Assembly (NCBI RefSeq): GCF_002008365.1 | Contig: NZ_MRDL01000038.1 | Coordinates: 1 to 44,251 of the forward strand | DNA length: 44,251 nucleotides | Source: Rhizobium leguminosarum bv. viciae USDA 2370 | GTDB lineage: Bacteria > Pseudomonadota > Alphaproteobacteria > Rhizobiales > Rhizobiaceae | Direction of reading: 5' to 3' | Translations under genes and position numbers: made by a program | Notes under the pieces: generated by a model | Databases searched by the model: none | The model's input: only the letters and a program-made list of their open reading frames with translations | What the model was told of the DNA's origin: nothing | In this document: in pieces, positions 18,507 to 26,824 of the stretch | Layout: every line of letters begins with the position of its first letter | Numbering within the stretch: position 1 is the stretch's first letter

Positions 18507-19728
18507 TGATCGCAACATATTCCTTGGTGAGGTCGCAGGTCCAGACGGTTGCTGTGCCGCCGCCGAGCCCGATATCGACTTTGACGGGGATATCCTGCGC
18601 CTTCATGACGTTCGAGGCGGCCTCCTCGGAATAATCGGCATCACGCTCGCCATTGACGGCGACCCTGATGTCGCCGAACCAGATGGCGAGCCGGTCGCGG
18701 TCAGCCATCTCGCCGGACTTGCCGACGGCCATGACGATACGGCCCCAATTGGCGTCTTCGCCGGCGGCCGCCGTCTTGACCAGCGGCGAATTGGCGATCG
18801 ATAGCGCGATACGCTTGGCGGCGGCATCGCTCTCGGCACCCGTCACGGTGATTTCAAGCATCTTGGTGGCACCCTCTCCGTCGCGCACCACCTGCAGCGA
18901 CAGGTCCTTCAGCACTTCATTGAGTGCGGCCCGGAAGGCGGCAAGGCGCGGATCATCGGCACGTTCGATGCGGGCCTGGCCGTCCTCGGCCGCGGCTCCC
19001 GTTGCAAACAGCATCAACGTATCGGAGGTGGAGGTGTCACTGTCGACGGTCATGGAATTGAAGGTCGGGCCAACGCCGTCAGATAGAAGCGCCTGCAGCG
19101 CGGCTGGCGCAATGTCGGCATCGGTGACGACGAAGGAGAGCATCGTCGCCATATCAGGCGCGATCATGCCGGCGCCCTTGGCGATGCCGTTGATCGTCAC
19201 GGCCACGCCGCCGATCTCGGCGCTGCGGGTCGAAACCTTCGGATAGGTGTCGGTGGTCATGATCGCCTTGGCCGCCTCGAACCAGAAATCGCCGGTCGCT
19301 TCGACCTGCATTCGGTCCAGAACGCCTGAGAATTTGGTGGCATCCAGCGGCTCGCCGATGACGCCGGTCGAGGCCAGATAGACCTCGTTTTCGGCGCAGC
19401 CGACGGCAGCGGCAGCCGACTTCGCCGTCAGCGCGGTCGCCTGCCGGCCCTTCAGGCCGGTGAAAGCATTAGCATTGCCGGAATTGACGACGACGGCGCG
19501 GGCGCTGCCATGGGGGAGATTGGCCCGGCAGAAATCCACCGGCGCCGACGGGCACTTCGAGCGGGTAAAAACGCCCGCAACAGTCGCCGGCCTGTCAAAG
19601 ACCATCATCAGCACATCTGTGCGGTTCTTGTACTTGATGCCGGCGGAAGCCGTCGCCATCCGCACGCCGCGCAGCGGTGGCATCGAGACGAAGGATTTCG
19701 GGGCGAGCGGAGAGACGGAACCGGACAT
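18487..19728 (-). CDS. argJ: Bifunctional ornithine acetyltransferase / N-acetylglutamate synthase
   Basis: A 413-residue ArgJ. It moves the acetyl group from N-acetylornithine to glutamate, which recycles the acetyl group in arginine synthesis. The self-cleavage site is visible in KGAGMIAPDMATMLSF, where the Thr of ATML becomes the N-terminal nucleophile of the beta chain. The ATG at 19728 (MSGSVSPLAPKSF) has AGGT upstream and gives the usual family length. A GNAT gene overlaps its 3' end. Confidence 0.97.
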   Translation of the reverse strand: MSGSVSPLAPKSFVSMPPLRGVRMATASAGIKYKNRTDVLMMVFDRPATVAGVFTRSKCPSAPVDFCRANLPHGSARAVVVNSGNANAFTGLKGRQATALTAKSAAAAVGCAENEVYLASTGVIGEPLDATKFSGVLDRMQVEATGDFWFEAAKAIMTTDTYPKVSTRSAEIGGVAVTINGIAKGAGMIAPDMATMLSFVVTDADIAPAALQALLSDGVGPTFNSMTVDSDTSTSDTLMLFATGAAAEDGQARIERADDPRLAAFRAALNEVLKDLSLQVVRDGEGATKMLEITVTGAESDAAAKRIALSIANSPLVKTAAAGEDANWGRIVMAVGKSGEMADRDRLAIWFGDIRVAVNGERDADYSEEAASNVMKAQDIPVKVDIGLGGGTATVWTCDLTKEYVAINGDYRS

Positions 19729-19807
19729 GATGAGACCTGCCAATGAGCACTTCCAGGCGAAATGGAAACCGGTTCGCCGTCCGGAAATGCGACAACAAAC
19801 GATGCCA

Positions 19808-19912
19808 GAGCATGATGCCGAAAAGTGTCAGCGGCTTTCGGACGACACCATGCTCACCTTCTTTGATTTAGATCCGGATGATTTTAGGCCGATCAGGCCC
19901 AAAATCATCCGG
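19808..19912. repeat. Compound palindromic intergenic element
   Basis: Two dyads stand side by side. The first is GAGCATG (19808-19814) pairing with CATGCTC (19849-19855), with an inner CCGAAAAG/CTTTCGG. The second is CCGGATGATTTTAGGCC (19874-19890) pairing with GGCCCAAAATCATCCGG (19896-19912), one A/C mismatch. Elements with this design are scattered between genes in rhizobial chromosomes, as I recall. It sits between the parvulin gene and argJ. Confidence 0.7.
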
Positions 19913-19921
19913 CTCTAATGA

Positions 19922-19944
19922 AGGGCCCGGAAGAACCGGGCCCT
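19922..19944 (-). terminator. GC-rich hairpin after the parvulin gene
   Basis: A 9-bp perfect stem AGGGCCCGG/CCGGGCCCT with a 5-base loop lies 10 bases past the stop of the leftward parvulin gene. The T run after it is weak (TTCATTAG on the minus strand), so it may attenuate rather than fully stop transcription into argJ. Confidence 0.65.
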
Positions 19945-19954
19945 GATGCGAATA

Positions 19955-20836
19955 TTACTGCTGCGGCGCCGGCGCGACGGGCTCACTGCCCGGCTCCGGC
20001 TGCTTGTTGGCCTGGTCGTAACCCTTGCGCAGCGTCTCGTCCGTGATCTCGATCTTGGCGGAGGCCTTCGCCTTGTTCAGAAGCTCAAGATACTTGTCGC
20101 GCATGACGAGCTGACGAACCTGATCCTGCACCTGCTCGAAGGGCGGCGGCGGAGCGTCGCGCTTATCCTCGACCTTGATGACGTGGAAGCCGAAATCGGT
20201 CTTAACCGGCGTCTTGGAATAGGTGCCCTTCTCAAGCGCGAAGGCTGCGTCCTCGAATTCCTTGACCATGCGGCCGCGCGTGAAATAGCCGAGGTCGCCG
20301 CCTTCCGACTTGTTCGGATCGGTGGACTTTTCCTTGGCGAGTTCGGCGAAATCCTTGCCGGCATCGAGCTGCTTGATGATGTCCTTGGCTTCGTCCTCGG
20401 TCTTGACGAGGATGTGACGGGCGTGGACTTCCTCCTGCTTCGGCAGGGCAGCGACTTCCTTGTCGTAGCGGGCCTTGACTTCCTCAGGCGTCACGATGTC
20501 GACGACATGCTTCTTGAAATAGGCATTGTGCAGCTCGCGGTCGGTGAGATACTGCATGCGCTTCTTGAATTCGTTGGTTTGATCAAGCTTCTCAGCCGCA
20601 GCGTCGGCGGCGAGCAGCTTCACGTCGATGGCGGCGGAAAGGGCTGCGACCTTCTTCTGGTCATCTGGAAGCTGCGCCAGCTGCGGGTCGAGATTGGCGA
20701 CCGCAAGGTCGAGTTCCGACTGGTGGATCTCCAGAGTGCCGACCTTGGCGATGACGGCGTCATCGGCATGGGCCGGGCCCTGGAGCGCAACAAAAGTTGC
20801 AAACGCCAGAACGGCAAGTTTGTTGGTGCTCAACAT
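19955..20836 (-). CDS. Periplasmic parvulin-type peptidyl-prolyl cis-trans isomerase
   Basis: A 293-residue exported foldase. A signal peptide (about residues 1-24, ending PAHA-DD) is followed by a SurA/PrsA-like N-terminal helical region. The PpiC domain runs at about residues 143-235, with HARHILVKTEDEA, GGDLGYFTRGRMV and FGFHVIKVEDKR, which are the signature strands of parvulins. The end is Pro/Gln-rich. It would help fold outer-membrane or periplasmic proteins. It is divergent from secA, so export and folding genes share the 246 bases between them. Confidence 0.93.
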   Translation of the reverse strand: MLSTNKLAVLAFATFVALQGPAHADDAVIAKVGTLEIHQSELDLAVANLDPQLAQLPDDQKKVAALSAAIDVKLLAADAAAEKLDQTNEFKKRMQYLTDRELHNAYFKKHVVDIVTPEEVKARYDKEVAALPKQEEVHARHILVKTEDEAKDIIKQLDAGKDFAELAKEKSTDPNKSEGGDLGYFTRGRMVKEFEDAAFALEKGTYSKTPVKTDFGFHVIKVEDKRDAPPPPFEQVQDQVRQLVMRDKYLELLNKAKASAKIEITDETLRKGYDQANKQPEPGSEPVAPAPQQ

Positions 20837-21082
20837 GAAATACCCTTCACAGTTACATTGCCGGTTTCAGCATCCCCTGAATCCAGCCCAAAATAGCCAT
20901 CAACACCGGATTGTGGCCTTTCTGTATCCGCCAAATCCGTTGACATCATTCGACCCCCCTCTTATCTGTCACGCAACCTCGCGTCCAGAACAGTTTCCGG
21001 GCGTTTTAAGGCGCGCGCCTGATTTTCGGCTGGGCCGCGGACAAGAAACGCCGGGGATGAATATTGAGAAAGGGCCAGTCAT

Positions 21083-23800
21083 ATGGTCAGCTTTGGCGGT
21101 ATAGCCCGCAAGTTATTTGGGTCTTCCAACGACCGCCGCGTGCGGTCCTACCAGCCGAACGTCACTGCCATCAACTCTATCGAAGAGAAGACGAAGGCCC
21201 TGACGGACGAGCAGCTCGCGGCAAAGACCGTGGAGTTTCGCGCCCTGCTCGCCGAGGGCAAGACGCTCGACGACATTTTGATCCCGGCCTTTGCAGTCGT
21301 GCGCGAAGCCTCGCGCCGCGTTCTCGGCCTGCGACCTTTTGACGTACAGCTGGTCGGCGGCATGATCCTGCATTCGAATGCGATTGCCGAGATGAAGACC
21401 GGCGAAGGCAAGACCCTCGTCGCCACCCTGCCGGTCTATCTGAACGCGCTTTCCGGCAAGGGCGTACACGTCGTCACCGTCAACGATTACCTCGCCCAGC
21501 GCGATGCCGCGACCATGGGCCGCGTCTACGGCTTCCTCGGCATGACCACCGGCGTCATTGTCCACGGCCTTTCCGACGAGGAACGCCACGCCGCCTATGC
21601 GTGCGACATCACTTACGCCACCAACAACGAACTCGGCTTCGATTATCTGCGCGATAACATGAAGTACGAGAAGAACCAGATGGTCCAACGCGGCCACAAC
21701 TTCGCAATCGTCGACGAAGTGGACTCGATCCTCGTCGACGAGGCGCGCACGCCTCTGATCATCTCCGGTCCGCTCGACGACCGCTCCGAACTCTATAATA
21801 CGATCGACGCCTTCATTCCGCTGCTGGCGCCGAGCGATTACGAGATCGATGAGAAGCAGCGCTCCGCCAACTTCTCCGAAGAGGGCACCGAGAAGCTGGA
21901 AAACCTGCTCCGCCAGGCCGGCCTCTTGAAGGGCAACGCGCTCTACGACATTGAGAACGTCGCGATCGTCCATCACGTCAACAATGCGCTGAAGGCCCAC
22001 AAGCTCTTCCAGCGCGACAAGGACTATATCGTCCGCAATGACGAAGTCGTCATCATCGACGAGTTCACCGGTCGCATGATGCCGGGCCGCCGCTATTCGG
22101 AAGGTCAGCACCAGGCGCTCGAAGCCAAGGAAAAGGTGCAGATCCAGCCGGAAAACCAGACGCTGGCCTCGATCACCTTCCAGAACTACTTCCGTATGTA
22201 CGACAAGCTCGCCGGCATGACCGGCACGGCGCAGACGGAAGCGGAAGAATTCGCCAACATTTACAATCTCGATGTCATCGAGGTCCCGACCAACCTGCCG
22301 ATCAAGCGCCTCGACGAGGACGACGAGGTCTACCGGACCTTCGACGAGAAGTTCAAGGCGATCATCGAGGAGATCCTCGACGCCCACAAGCGCGGCCAGC
22401 CGGTGCTGGTCGGCACCACCTCGATCGAGAAATCGGAATTGCTTGCCGAGCGCCTGCGTAAGCAGGGCTTCGACGACTTCAAGGTCCTGAACGCCCGCTA
22501 CCACGAGCAGGAAGCCTATATCGTCGCCCAGGCCGGCGTGCCGGGTGCCATCACCATCGCCACCAACATGGCCGGCCGCGGCACCGACATCCAGCTCGGC
22601 GGCAACCTCGACATGCGCATTGAGCGCGAACTCGGCGAAGTCGAAGCCGGTCCGGAGCGCGACGCCCGGATCCAGGCGATCATCGAGGAGATCAAGGCAC
22701 TCAAGCAGAAGGCGCTCGAAGCCGGCGGCCTCTACGTCATTGCCACCGAGCGCCATGAAAGCCGCCGCATCGACAACCAGTTGCGCGGCCGCTCCGGCCG
22801 TCAGGGCGACCCCGGCCGCTCGAAGTTCTACCTCTCGCTTCAGGACGACCTGATGCGCATCTTCGGCTCCGACCGCATGGACAGCATGCTGACCAAGCTC
22901 GGCCTCAAGGAGGGCGAGGCGATCGTCCATCCCTGGATCAACAAGGCCCTGGAGCGCGCCCAGAAGAAGGTCGAAGCCCGTAACTTCGACATCCGCAAGA
23001 ACCTCTTGAAGTATGACGACGTTCTCAACGATCAGCGCAAGGTGATCTTCGAGCAGCGCCTCGAACTGATGGAATCGACCAATATTTCCGAGACCGTTTC
23101 CGACATGCGCCGTGAGGTGATCGAAGACATGGTCGAAAAGCATATCCCCGAGCGCGCCTATGCCGAACAATGGGATGCCGCCGGCCTGAAGACCGGCGCT
23201 TTGAACATCCTCAATCTCGACCTGCCGATCGAGGACTGGGTGAAGGAAGAAGGCATCGGCGAGGACGATATCCGTGAGCGCCTGACGGAAGCCACCAATG
23301 CGGCCTTCACGGAAAAGGCCGAGCGTTTCGGCGACGACATCATGCATTATGTCGAACGTTCGATCGTCATGCAGACGCTCGATCATCTCTGGCGCGAACA
23401 CATCGTCAACCTCGACCATCTGCGCTCCGTCATCGGCTTCCGTGGCTATGCCCAACGCGATCCGCTGCAGGAATACAAGTCGGAAGCCTTCGAGCTCTTC
23501 ACGGCGCTGCTCAACAATCTGCGCGAAGCCGTCACCGCCCAGCTGATGCGCGTCGAACTGGTGCAGCAGGCGCCCGCCGAGCCTGAACCGCCGCTGATGC
23601 AGGCCCATCACCTGGATCCTACGACCGGCGAGGACGATTTCGCCCCGGCGATCTACCAGGCATCGGAAGTCATCGTTTCTCCTGAAAACCGCAACCCGGA
23701 TGATCCATCCACCTGGGGCAAGATCGGCCGCAACGAGACCTGCCCCTGCGGCTCCGGCAAGAAATACAAGCATTGCCACGGCGCCTTCGAGCAGGTCTGA
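21083..23800 (+). CDS. secA: Preprotein translocase ATPase SecA
   Basis: A 905-residue SecA, the motor that drives unfolded preproteins through SecYEG. Visible are Walker A MKTGEGKTLVATLP, the DEVDSILVDEARTPLIISG block, the helicase motif TNMAGRGTDIQLGG, and the C-terminal zinc-binding tail NETCPCGSGKKYKHCHG, which also contacts SecB. The start follows a GAGAAAGG. A clean terminator follows at 23821. Confidence 0.99.
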   Translation: MVSFGGIARKLFGSSNDRRVRSYQPNVTAINSIEEKTKALTDEQLAAKTVEFRALLAEGKTLDDILIPAFAVVREASRRVLGLRPFDVQLVGGMILHSNAIAEMKTGEGKTLVATLPVYLNALSGKGVHVVTVNDYLAQRDAATMGRVYGFLGMTTGVIVHGLSDEERHAAYACDITYATNNELGFDYLRDNMKYEKNQMVQRGHNFAIVDEVDSILVDEARTPLIISGPLDDRSELYNTIDAFIPLLAPSDYEIDEKQRSANFSEEGTEKLENLLRQAGLLKGNALYDIENVAIVHHVNNALKAHKLFQRDKDYIVRNDEVVIIDEFTGRMMPGRRYSEGQHQALEAKEKVQIQPENQTLASITFQNYFRMYDKLAGMTGTAQTEAEEFANIYNLDVIEVPTNLPIKRLDEDDEVYRTFDEKFKAIIEEILDAHKRGQPVLVGTTSIEKSELLAERLRKQGFDDFKVLNARYHEQEAYIVAQAGVPGAITIATNMAGRGTDIQLGGNLDMRIERELGEVEAGPERDARIQAIIEEIKALKQKALEAGGLYVIATERHESRRIDNQLRGRSGRQGDPGRSKFYLSLQDDLMRIFGSDRMDSMLTKLGLKEGEAIVHPWINKALERAQKKVEARNFDIRKNLLKYDDVLNDQRKVIFEQRLELMESTNISETVSDMRREVIEDMVEKHIPERAYAEQWDAAGLKTGALNILNLDLPIEDWVKEEGIGEDDIRERLTEATNAAFTEKAERFGDDIMHYVERSIVMQTLDHLWREHIVNLDHLRSVIGFRGYAQRDPLQEYKSEAFELFTALLNNLREAVTAQLMRVELVQQAPAEPEPPLMQAHHLDPTTGEDDFAPAIYQASEVIVSPENRNPDDPSTWGKIGRNETCPCGSGKKYKHCHGAFEQV

Positions 23801-23820
23801 GGCAAGCCGCAAAGATCCGC

Positions 23821-23852
23821 GAAAATGCCGCCTCCGGGCGGCATTTTCTTTT
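23821..23852 (+). terminator. Intrinsic terminator of secA
   Basis: A perfect 12-bp stem (GAAAATGCCGCC at 23821-23832, GGCGGCATTTTC at 23837-23848) with a TCCG loop is followed by TTTTC, 21 bases after the secA stop. It separates secA from the flippase gene. Confidence 0.9.
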
Positions 23853-23981
23853 CTGCGGCAACGCCGGAAAACCGGAATTTCAGCGTCCGACGGCAACCCC
23901 AAGCCAGAACCGTTTCTTAACCCTGTTCTGTCAAGACTTCCGGGACGATTTGCCTGACCTTTAGAGTTTTGCGTGTTCATC

Positions 23982-25397
23982 ATGGCGGTCATAGAAACAG
24001 CGGAGAAGATGCTGCCGGCGGGCCTGCGCCCGATCGGCGGCCGCACGCTGCGCATGCTTGCTGCCGTGCTCACCGAACGCGGTGAAAAGGCGGCCGCCCA
24101 GCGCATGGCGCTGACGGCCTTTTCGATTCGTATCCTCAGCGCCGCACTCGCCTTCGTCTCCCAGATCGTGCTCGCCCGGCTGATGGGCGAATATGAATAT
24201 GGCATCTTCGTTTTCGTCTGGGTGCTGGTCGTCGTCTTCGGTGATCTCTCATGCCTTGGTTTCCACACCGCGATCATCCGCTTCCTGCCGCAATACAGGG
24301 CAGCGGGCGCTTTCGAGGAAATCCGCGGCCTGACCGGCACGGCGCGCATCTTTGCGCTGCTTTCCGGCACGGCGGTGCTCGCCGTTGGCATGCTCGGCCT
24401 GCATTTCTTCGGCGATAAGATCCAGGTCTATTATCTCATCCCGATCTTCATCGGCCTGCTCGCCATGCCGATGATCGCGCTCGGCGACATTTTGGAAGGC
24501 ACGTCACGGGCGAACCACTGGCCGGTGATGGCGCTGAGCCCGGTCTATATCGTCCGCCCGATCCTCATCATCCTTTTCATGCTGATCGCGATTGCCATCG
24601 GCGCCGAGCACACGGCCGTCACCGCGATGCAGGCAGCACTCGTCGCCACCTTCGTCACCGCCCTCGGCCAGTATGCCGCAACGCTCTACCGCCTGCGCCG
24701 GCATTATGACGAAGGCCCGCGCAAGGTCGATTTCATCGCCTGGTTCAGCGTCGCCTTTCCGATTTTCCTGATCGAGGGCGTGAGCTTCCTGCTGACCAAT
24801 TCCGACGTCGTCGTCGTCGGCATCTTCCTCGAGCCGCACGACGTCGCCATCTACTTCGCCGCCGCCAAGACGATGGCACTGGTGCATTTCATCAATTTCT
24901 CGGTCAAGGCAGCCTCCGGCCCGCGCTTTTCCTCGATCATCGCCGAAGGCGACCATGCTCAGCTCGCAAGCGCTGCCATCGACGCCGCCCGCTGGACCTT
25001 CTGGCCGGCGCTCGGGGTCGGTCTTGTCGTGCTTGCAGCCGGTCATTTGCTGCTGTCGCTCTTCGGCGGCTCCTTTACGTCAGGTTATCTGGTGATGGCG
25101 ATCCTGCTCGCCGGCATCCTCGCGAAATCGCTGGTCGGCCCGGCCGAAACGCTGCTGATGATGGCAGGCAAGCAGAACCTCTGCGTCGCGCTCTATGCCG
25201 GCGCACTGACCGCCAACGTCAGCCTCAACCTTGCTTTGATCCCGCATTACGGCATCGAGGGCACGGCGATCGCCACGGCCTCGGCCATGGCCGTCGAGGC
25301 GATCCTGCTGCATGTCGCCGTGCGCCGCACGCTCGGCATCGTCCTTTTCGCTTTCGCCGGCCCCTCCGCCGCAACGCCAGAAATGAGAGTTCGATAG
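23982..25397 (+). CDS. Wzx-like polysaccharide flippase / lipid-linked oligosaccharide exporter
   Basis: A 471-residue integral membrane protein with about 12-14 hydrophobic segments. The early block SIRILSAALAFVSQIVLARLMG and the GIFVFVWVLV motif are typical of the polysaccharide-transport branch of the MOP/MATE superfamily. Such proteins flip undecaprenyl-linked sugar units across the inner membrane. The substrate cannot be told from sequence. I start at the ATG at 23982 rather than the GTG three codons earlier; neither has a good ribosome site. It abuts the next gene with no gap, so the two form an operon. Confidence 0.88.
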   Translation: MAVIETAEKMLPAGLRPIGGRTLRMLAAVLTERGEKAAAQRMALTAFSIRILSAALAFVSQIVLARLMGEYEYGIFVFVWVLVVVFGDLSCLGFHTAIIRFLPQYRAAGAFEEIRGLTGTARIFALLSGTAVLAVGMLGLHFFGDKIQVYYLIPIFIGLLAMPMIALGDILEGTSRANHWPVMALSPVYIVRPILIILFMLIAIAIGAEHTAVTAMQAALVATFVTALGQYAATLYRLRRHYDEGPRKVDFIAWFSVAFPIFLIEGVSFLLTNSDVVVVGIFLEPHDVAIYFAAAKTMALVHFINFSVKAASGPRFSSIIAEGDHAQLASAAIDAARWTFWPALGVGLVVLAAGHLLLSLFGGSFTSGYLVMAILLAGILAKSLVGPAETLLMMAGKQNLCVALYAGALTANVSLNLALIPHYGIEGTAIATASAMAVEAILLHVAVRRTLGIVLFAFAGPSAATPEMRVR

Positions 25398-26675
25398 ATG
25401 GTGCGTGTTCCCCCCGTTACCGAAAGCACCGACAGCACCGCGAACCGCATGTTGCATGATCTCGCCGCGCTGAATTTCGACGCGCCGCAGGCCGAGGCTC
25501 GCGCCGAGATCGGCCGACCGGGCCGCGAGCTCTGCCTCTACCCCGGCAAGCTCGGCTATGAGCTCCAGGATGAGCTCGATTTCCTCTCCAACCGGGCGAT
25601 GGAACCGAACGTCTTTTTCTCCGGCCGCTTCCTCGCCCCCGCCATGCCGCGGCTCGAAGATCGGCAGGTGAACTTCGCCCTGATCCGCGATCACAATGCC
25701 GGCCGCAGCCGCATGCGGTTCCTCTTGCCGTTTTCGGTCGACAAACCGGGCTTCGCCGTCGGCCCGTCGATCATCCGCGGCTGGTCGAACAGCTTCGGTC
25801 CGCTCGGCACGCCGCTTGTCGATGGCGAGGATGCAGCCCAGACCCTCGACAATCTTTTCGAGGGGCTGACCGCTCGCGATCTCAATCTGCCCGGCATATT
25901 GGTTCTGCCGGATCTGCGGCTGAACGGTATCTTCGTGCGCATGGTCAAGGCCGTGGCGCTCAGCCGCAATCTTCCAGTCACCGTCACCAATCCTTACGAG
26001 CGCCCGATGCTGCAGAGCGAGGATGAGGCGCCCGTCTATCTCGGCAAAACCATCTCCTCCTCGCATATGCGCGAGATGCGCCGCCAGTGGCGCCTGCTGG
26101 AGGAGTTGGGAACAGCGGTCTATGCCGTCGCCCGCCAGCCGCGCGAAATCCATATCCGCTTCGAGGAATTCCTGGCAATGGAAGCCGGCGGCTGGAAGGG
26201 CAAGCGGCGAAGCGCTCTCGTCACCGATCGTTATCATACGGCCTTCGCCCGTGAGGCGGTGTCAAACCTTGCCGCCGTCGATGCCGTGCGTATTCACACG
26301 ATCGATCTCAACGGCAAGGCGATTGCCGCCATCGTCGTGCTGATGATGGGCGGCGAGGCCTATACCTGGAAGACCGCCTACGATGAAAACTATGCCCGCT
26401 ATTCGCCGGGCAAGCTGCTGATGAACGAACTCACCGAATGGCATCTCGACGATGCCAACATCGTCCGCTCCGATTCCTGCGCCGTCTCGGATCATCCGAT
26501 CATGAGCCGCTTCTGGCAGGAGCGCGAGGAGATGGGAACGCTGGTGATCGGCCTGACGCAGAACAGCGACCGCGACATGCGCCAGGTCTCAGCCCAGCTC
26601 CACATGTACCGCAGCACCCGCAACATGGCGAAGATGCTGCGCGAGAAGATCATGTCGCTCGCCGGGCGGGGCTAG
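25398..26675 (+). CDS. CelD/BioF2-like GNAT acyltransferase
   Basis: A 425-residue soluble protein. The last 230 residues resemble the Acetyltransf_6 (BioF2/CelD) type of GNAT, with the beta-hairpin core VRIHTIDLNGKAIAAIVV and YTWKTAYDENYARYSPGKLL carrying the acyl-CoA loop. CelD-like proteins are associated with cellulose and other extracellular polysaccharide clusters, where they probably acylate sugar units or a lipid carrier. The ATG directly follows the TAG of the flippase gene (TAGATG), so translation is coupled. No glycosyltransferases are near, so this pair may serve sugars assembled elsewhere. Confidence 0.82.
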   Translation: MVRVPPVTESTDSTANRMLHDLAALNFDAPQAEARAEIGRPGRELCLYPGKLGYELQDELDFLSNRAMEPNVFFSGRFLAPAMPRLEDRQVNFALIRDHNAGRSRMRFLLPFSVDKPGFAVGPSIIRGWSNSFGPLGTPLVDGEDAAQTLDNLFEGLTARDLNLPGILVLPDLRLNGIFVRMVKAVALSRNLPVTVTNPYERPMLQSEDEAPVYLGKTISSSHMREMRRQWRLLEELGTAVYAVARQPREIHIRFEEFLAMEAGGWKGKRRSALVTDRYHTAFAREAVSNLAAVDAVRIHTIDLNGKAIAAIVVLMMGGEAYTWKTAYDENYARYSPGKLLMNELTEWHLDDANIVRSDSCAVSDHPIMSRFWQEREEMGTLVIGLTQNSDRDMRQVSAQLHMYRSTRNMAKMLREKIMSLAGRG

Positions 26676-26700
26676 AGCCTTTCCAGCAGAAGTGGCTAAA

Positions 26701-26802
26701 GCATGTCGCGCAAAAGTGTGCGCGGTTTTGCGATAACGACATGCGTAAAAACAAAGACCTAAGGCGCGAGGGGCGAATCTGAAAGATTGCGACGCGCTTT
26801 AG
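26701..26802 (+). repeat. RIME-like intergenic palindromic repeat, copy B
   Basis: A 102-base element about 90% identical to 13085-13187 in the same direction, with both palindromes kept (GCATGTCG...CGACATGC and CTAAGGCGCG...GCGCTTTAG, the first arm carrying a G for A change). It fills the gap between the acyltransferase gene and the convergent acyl-CoA synthetase gene and may act as a two-way terminator. Confidence 0.85.
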
Positions 26803-26824
26803 CGGTTTTGTGTCCGGAATTGCT

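Noticed and set aside
21113..24391. A 1092-codon open frame on the minus strand opposite secA
   Set aside because: It mirrors the secA codons: high GC at third positions leaves the antisense frame open. Its protein is a low-complexity mix of Asp, Glu and Val with no domain, and secA is beyond doubt.
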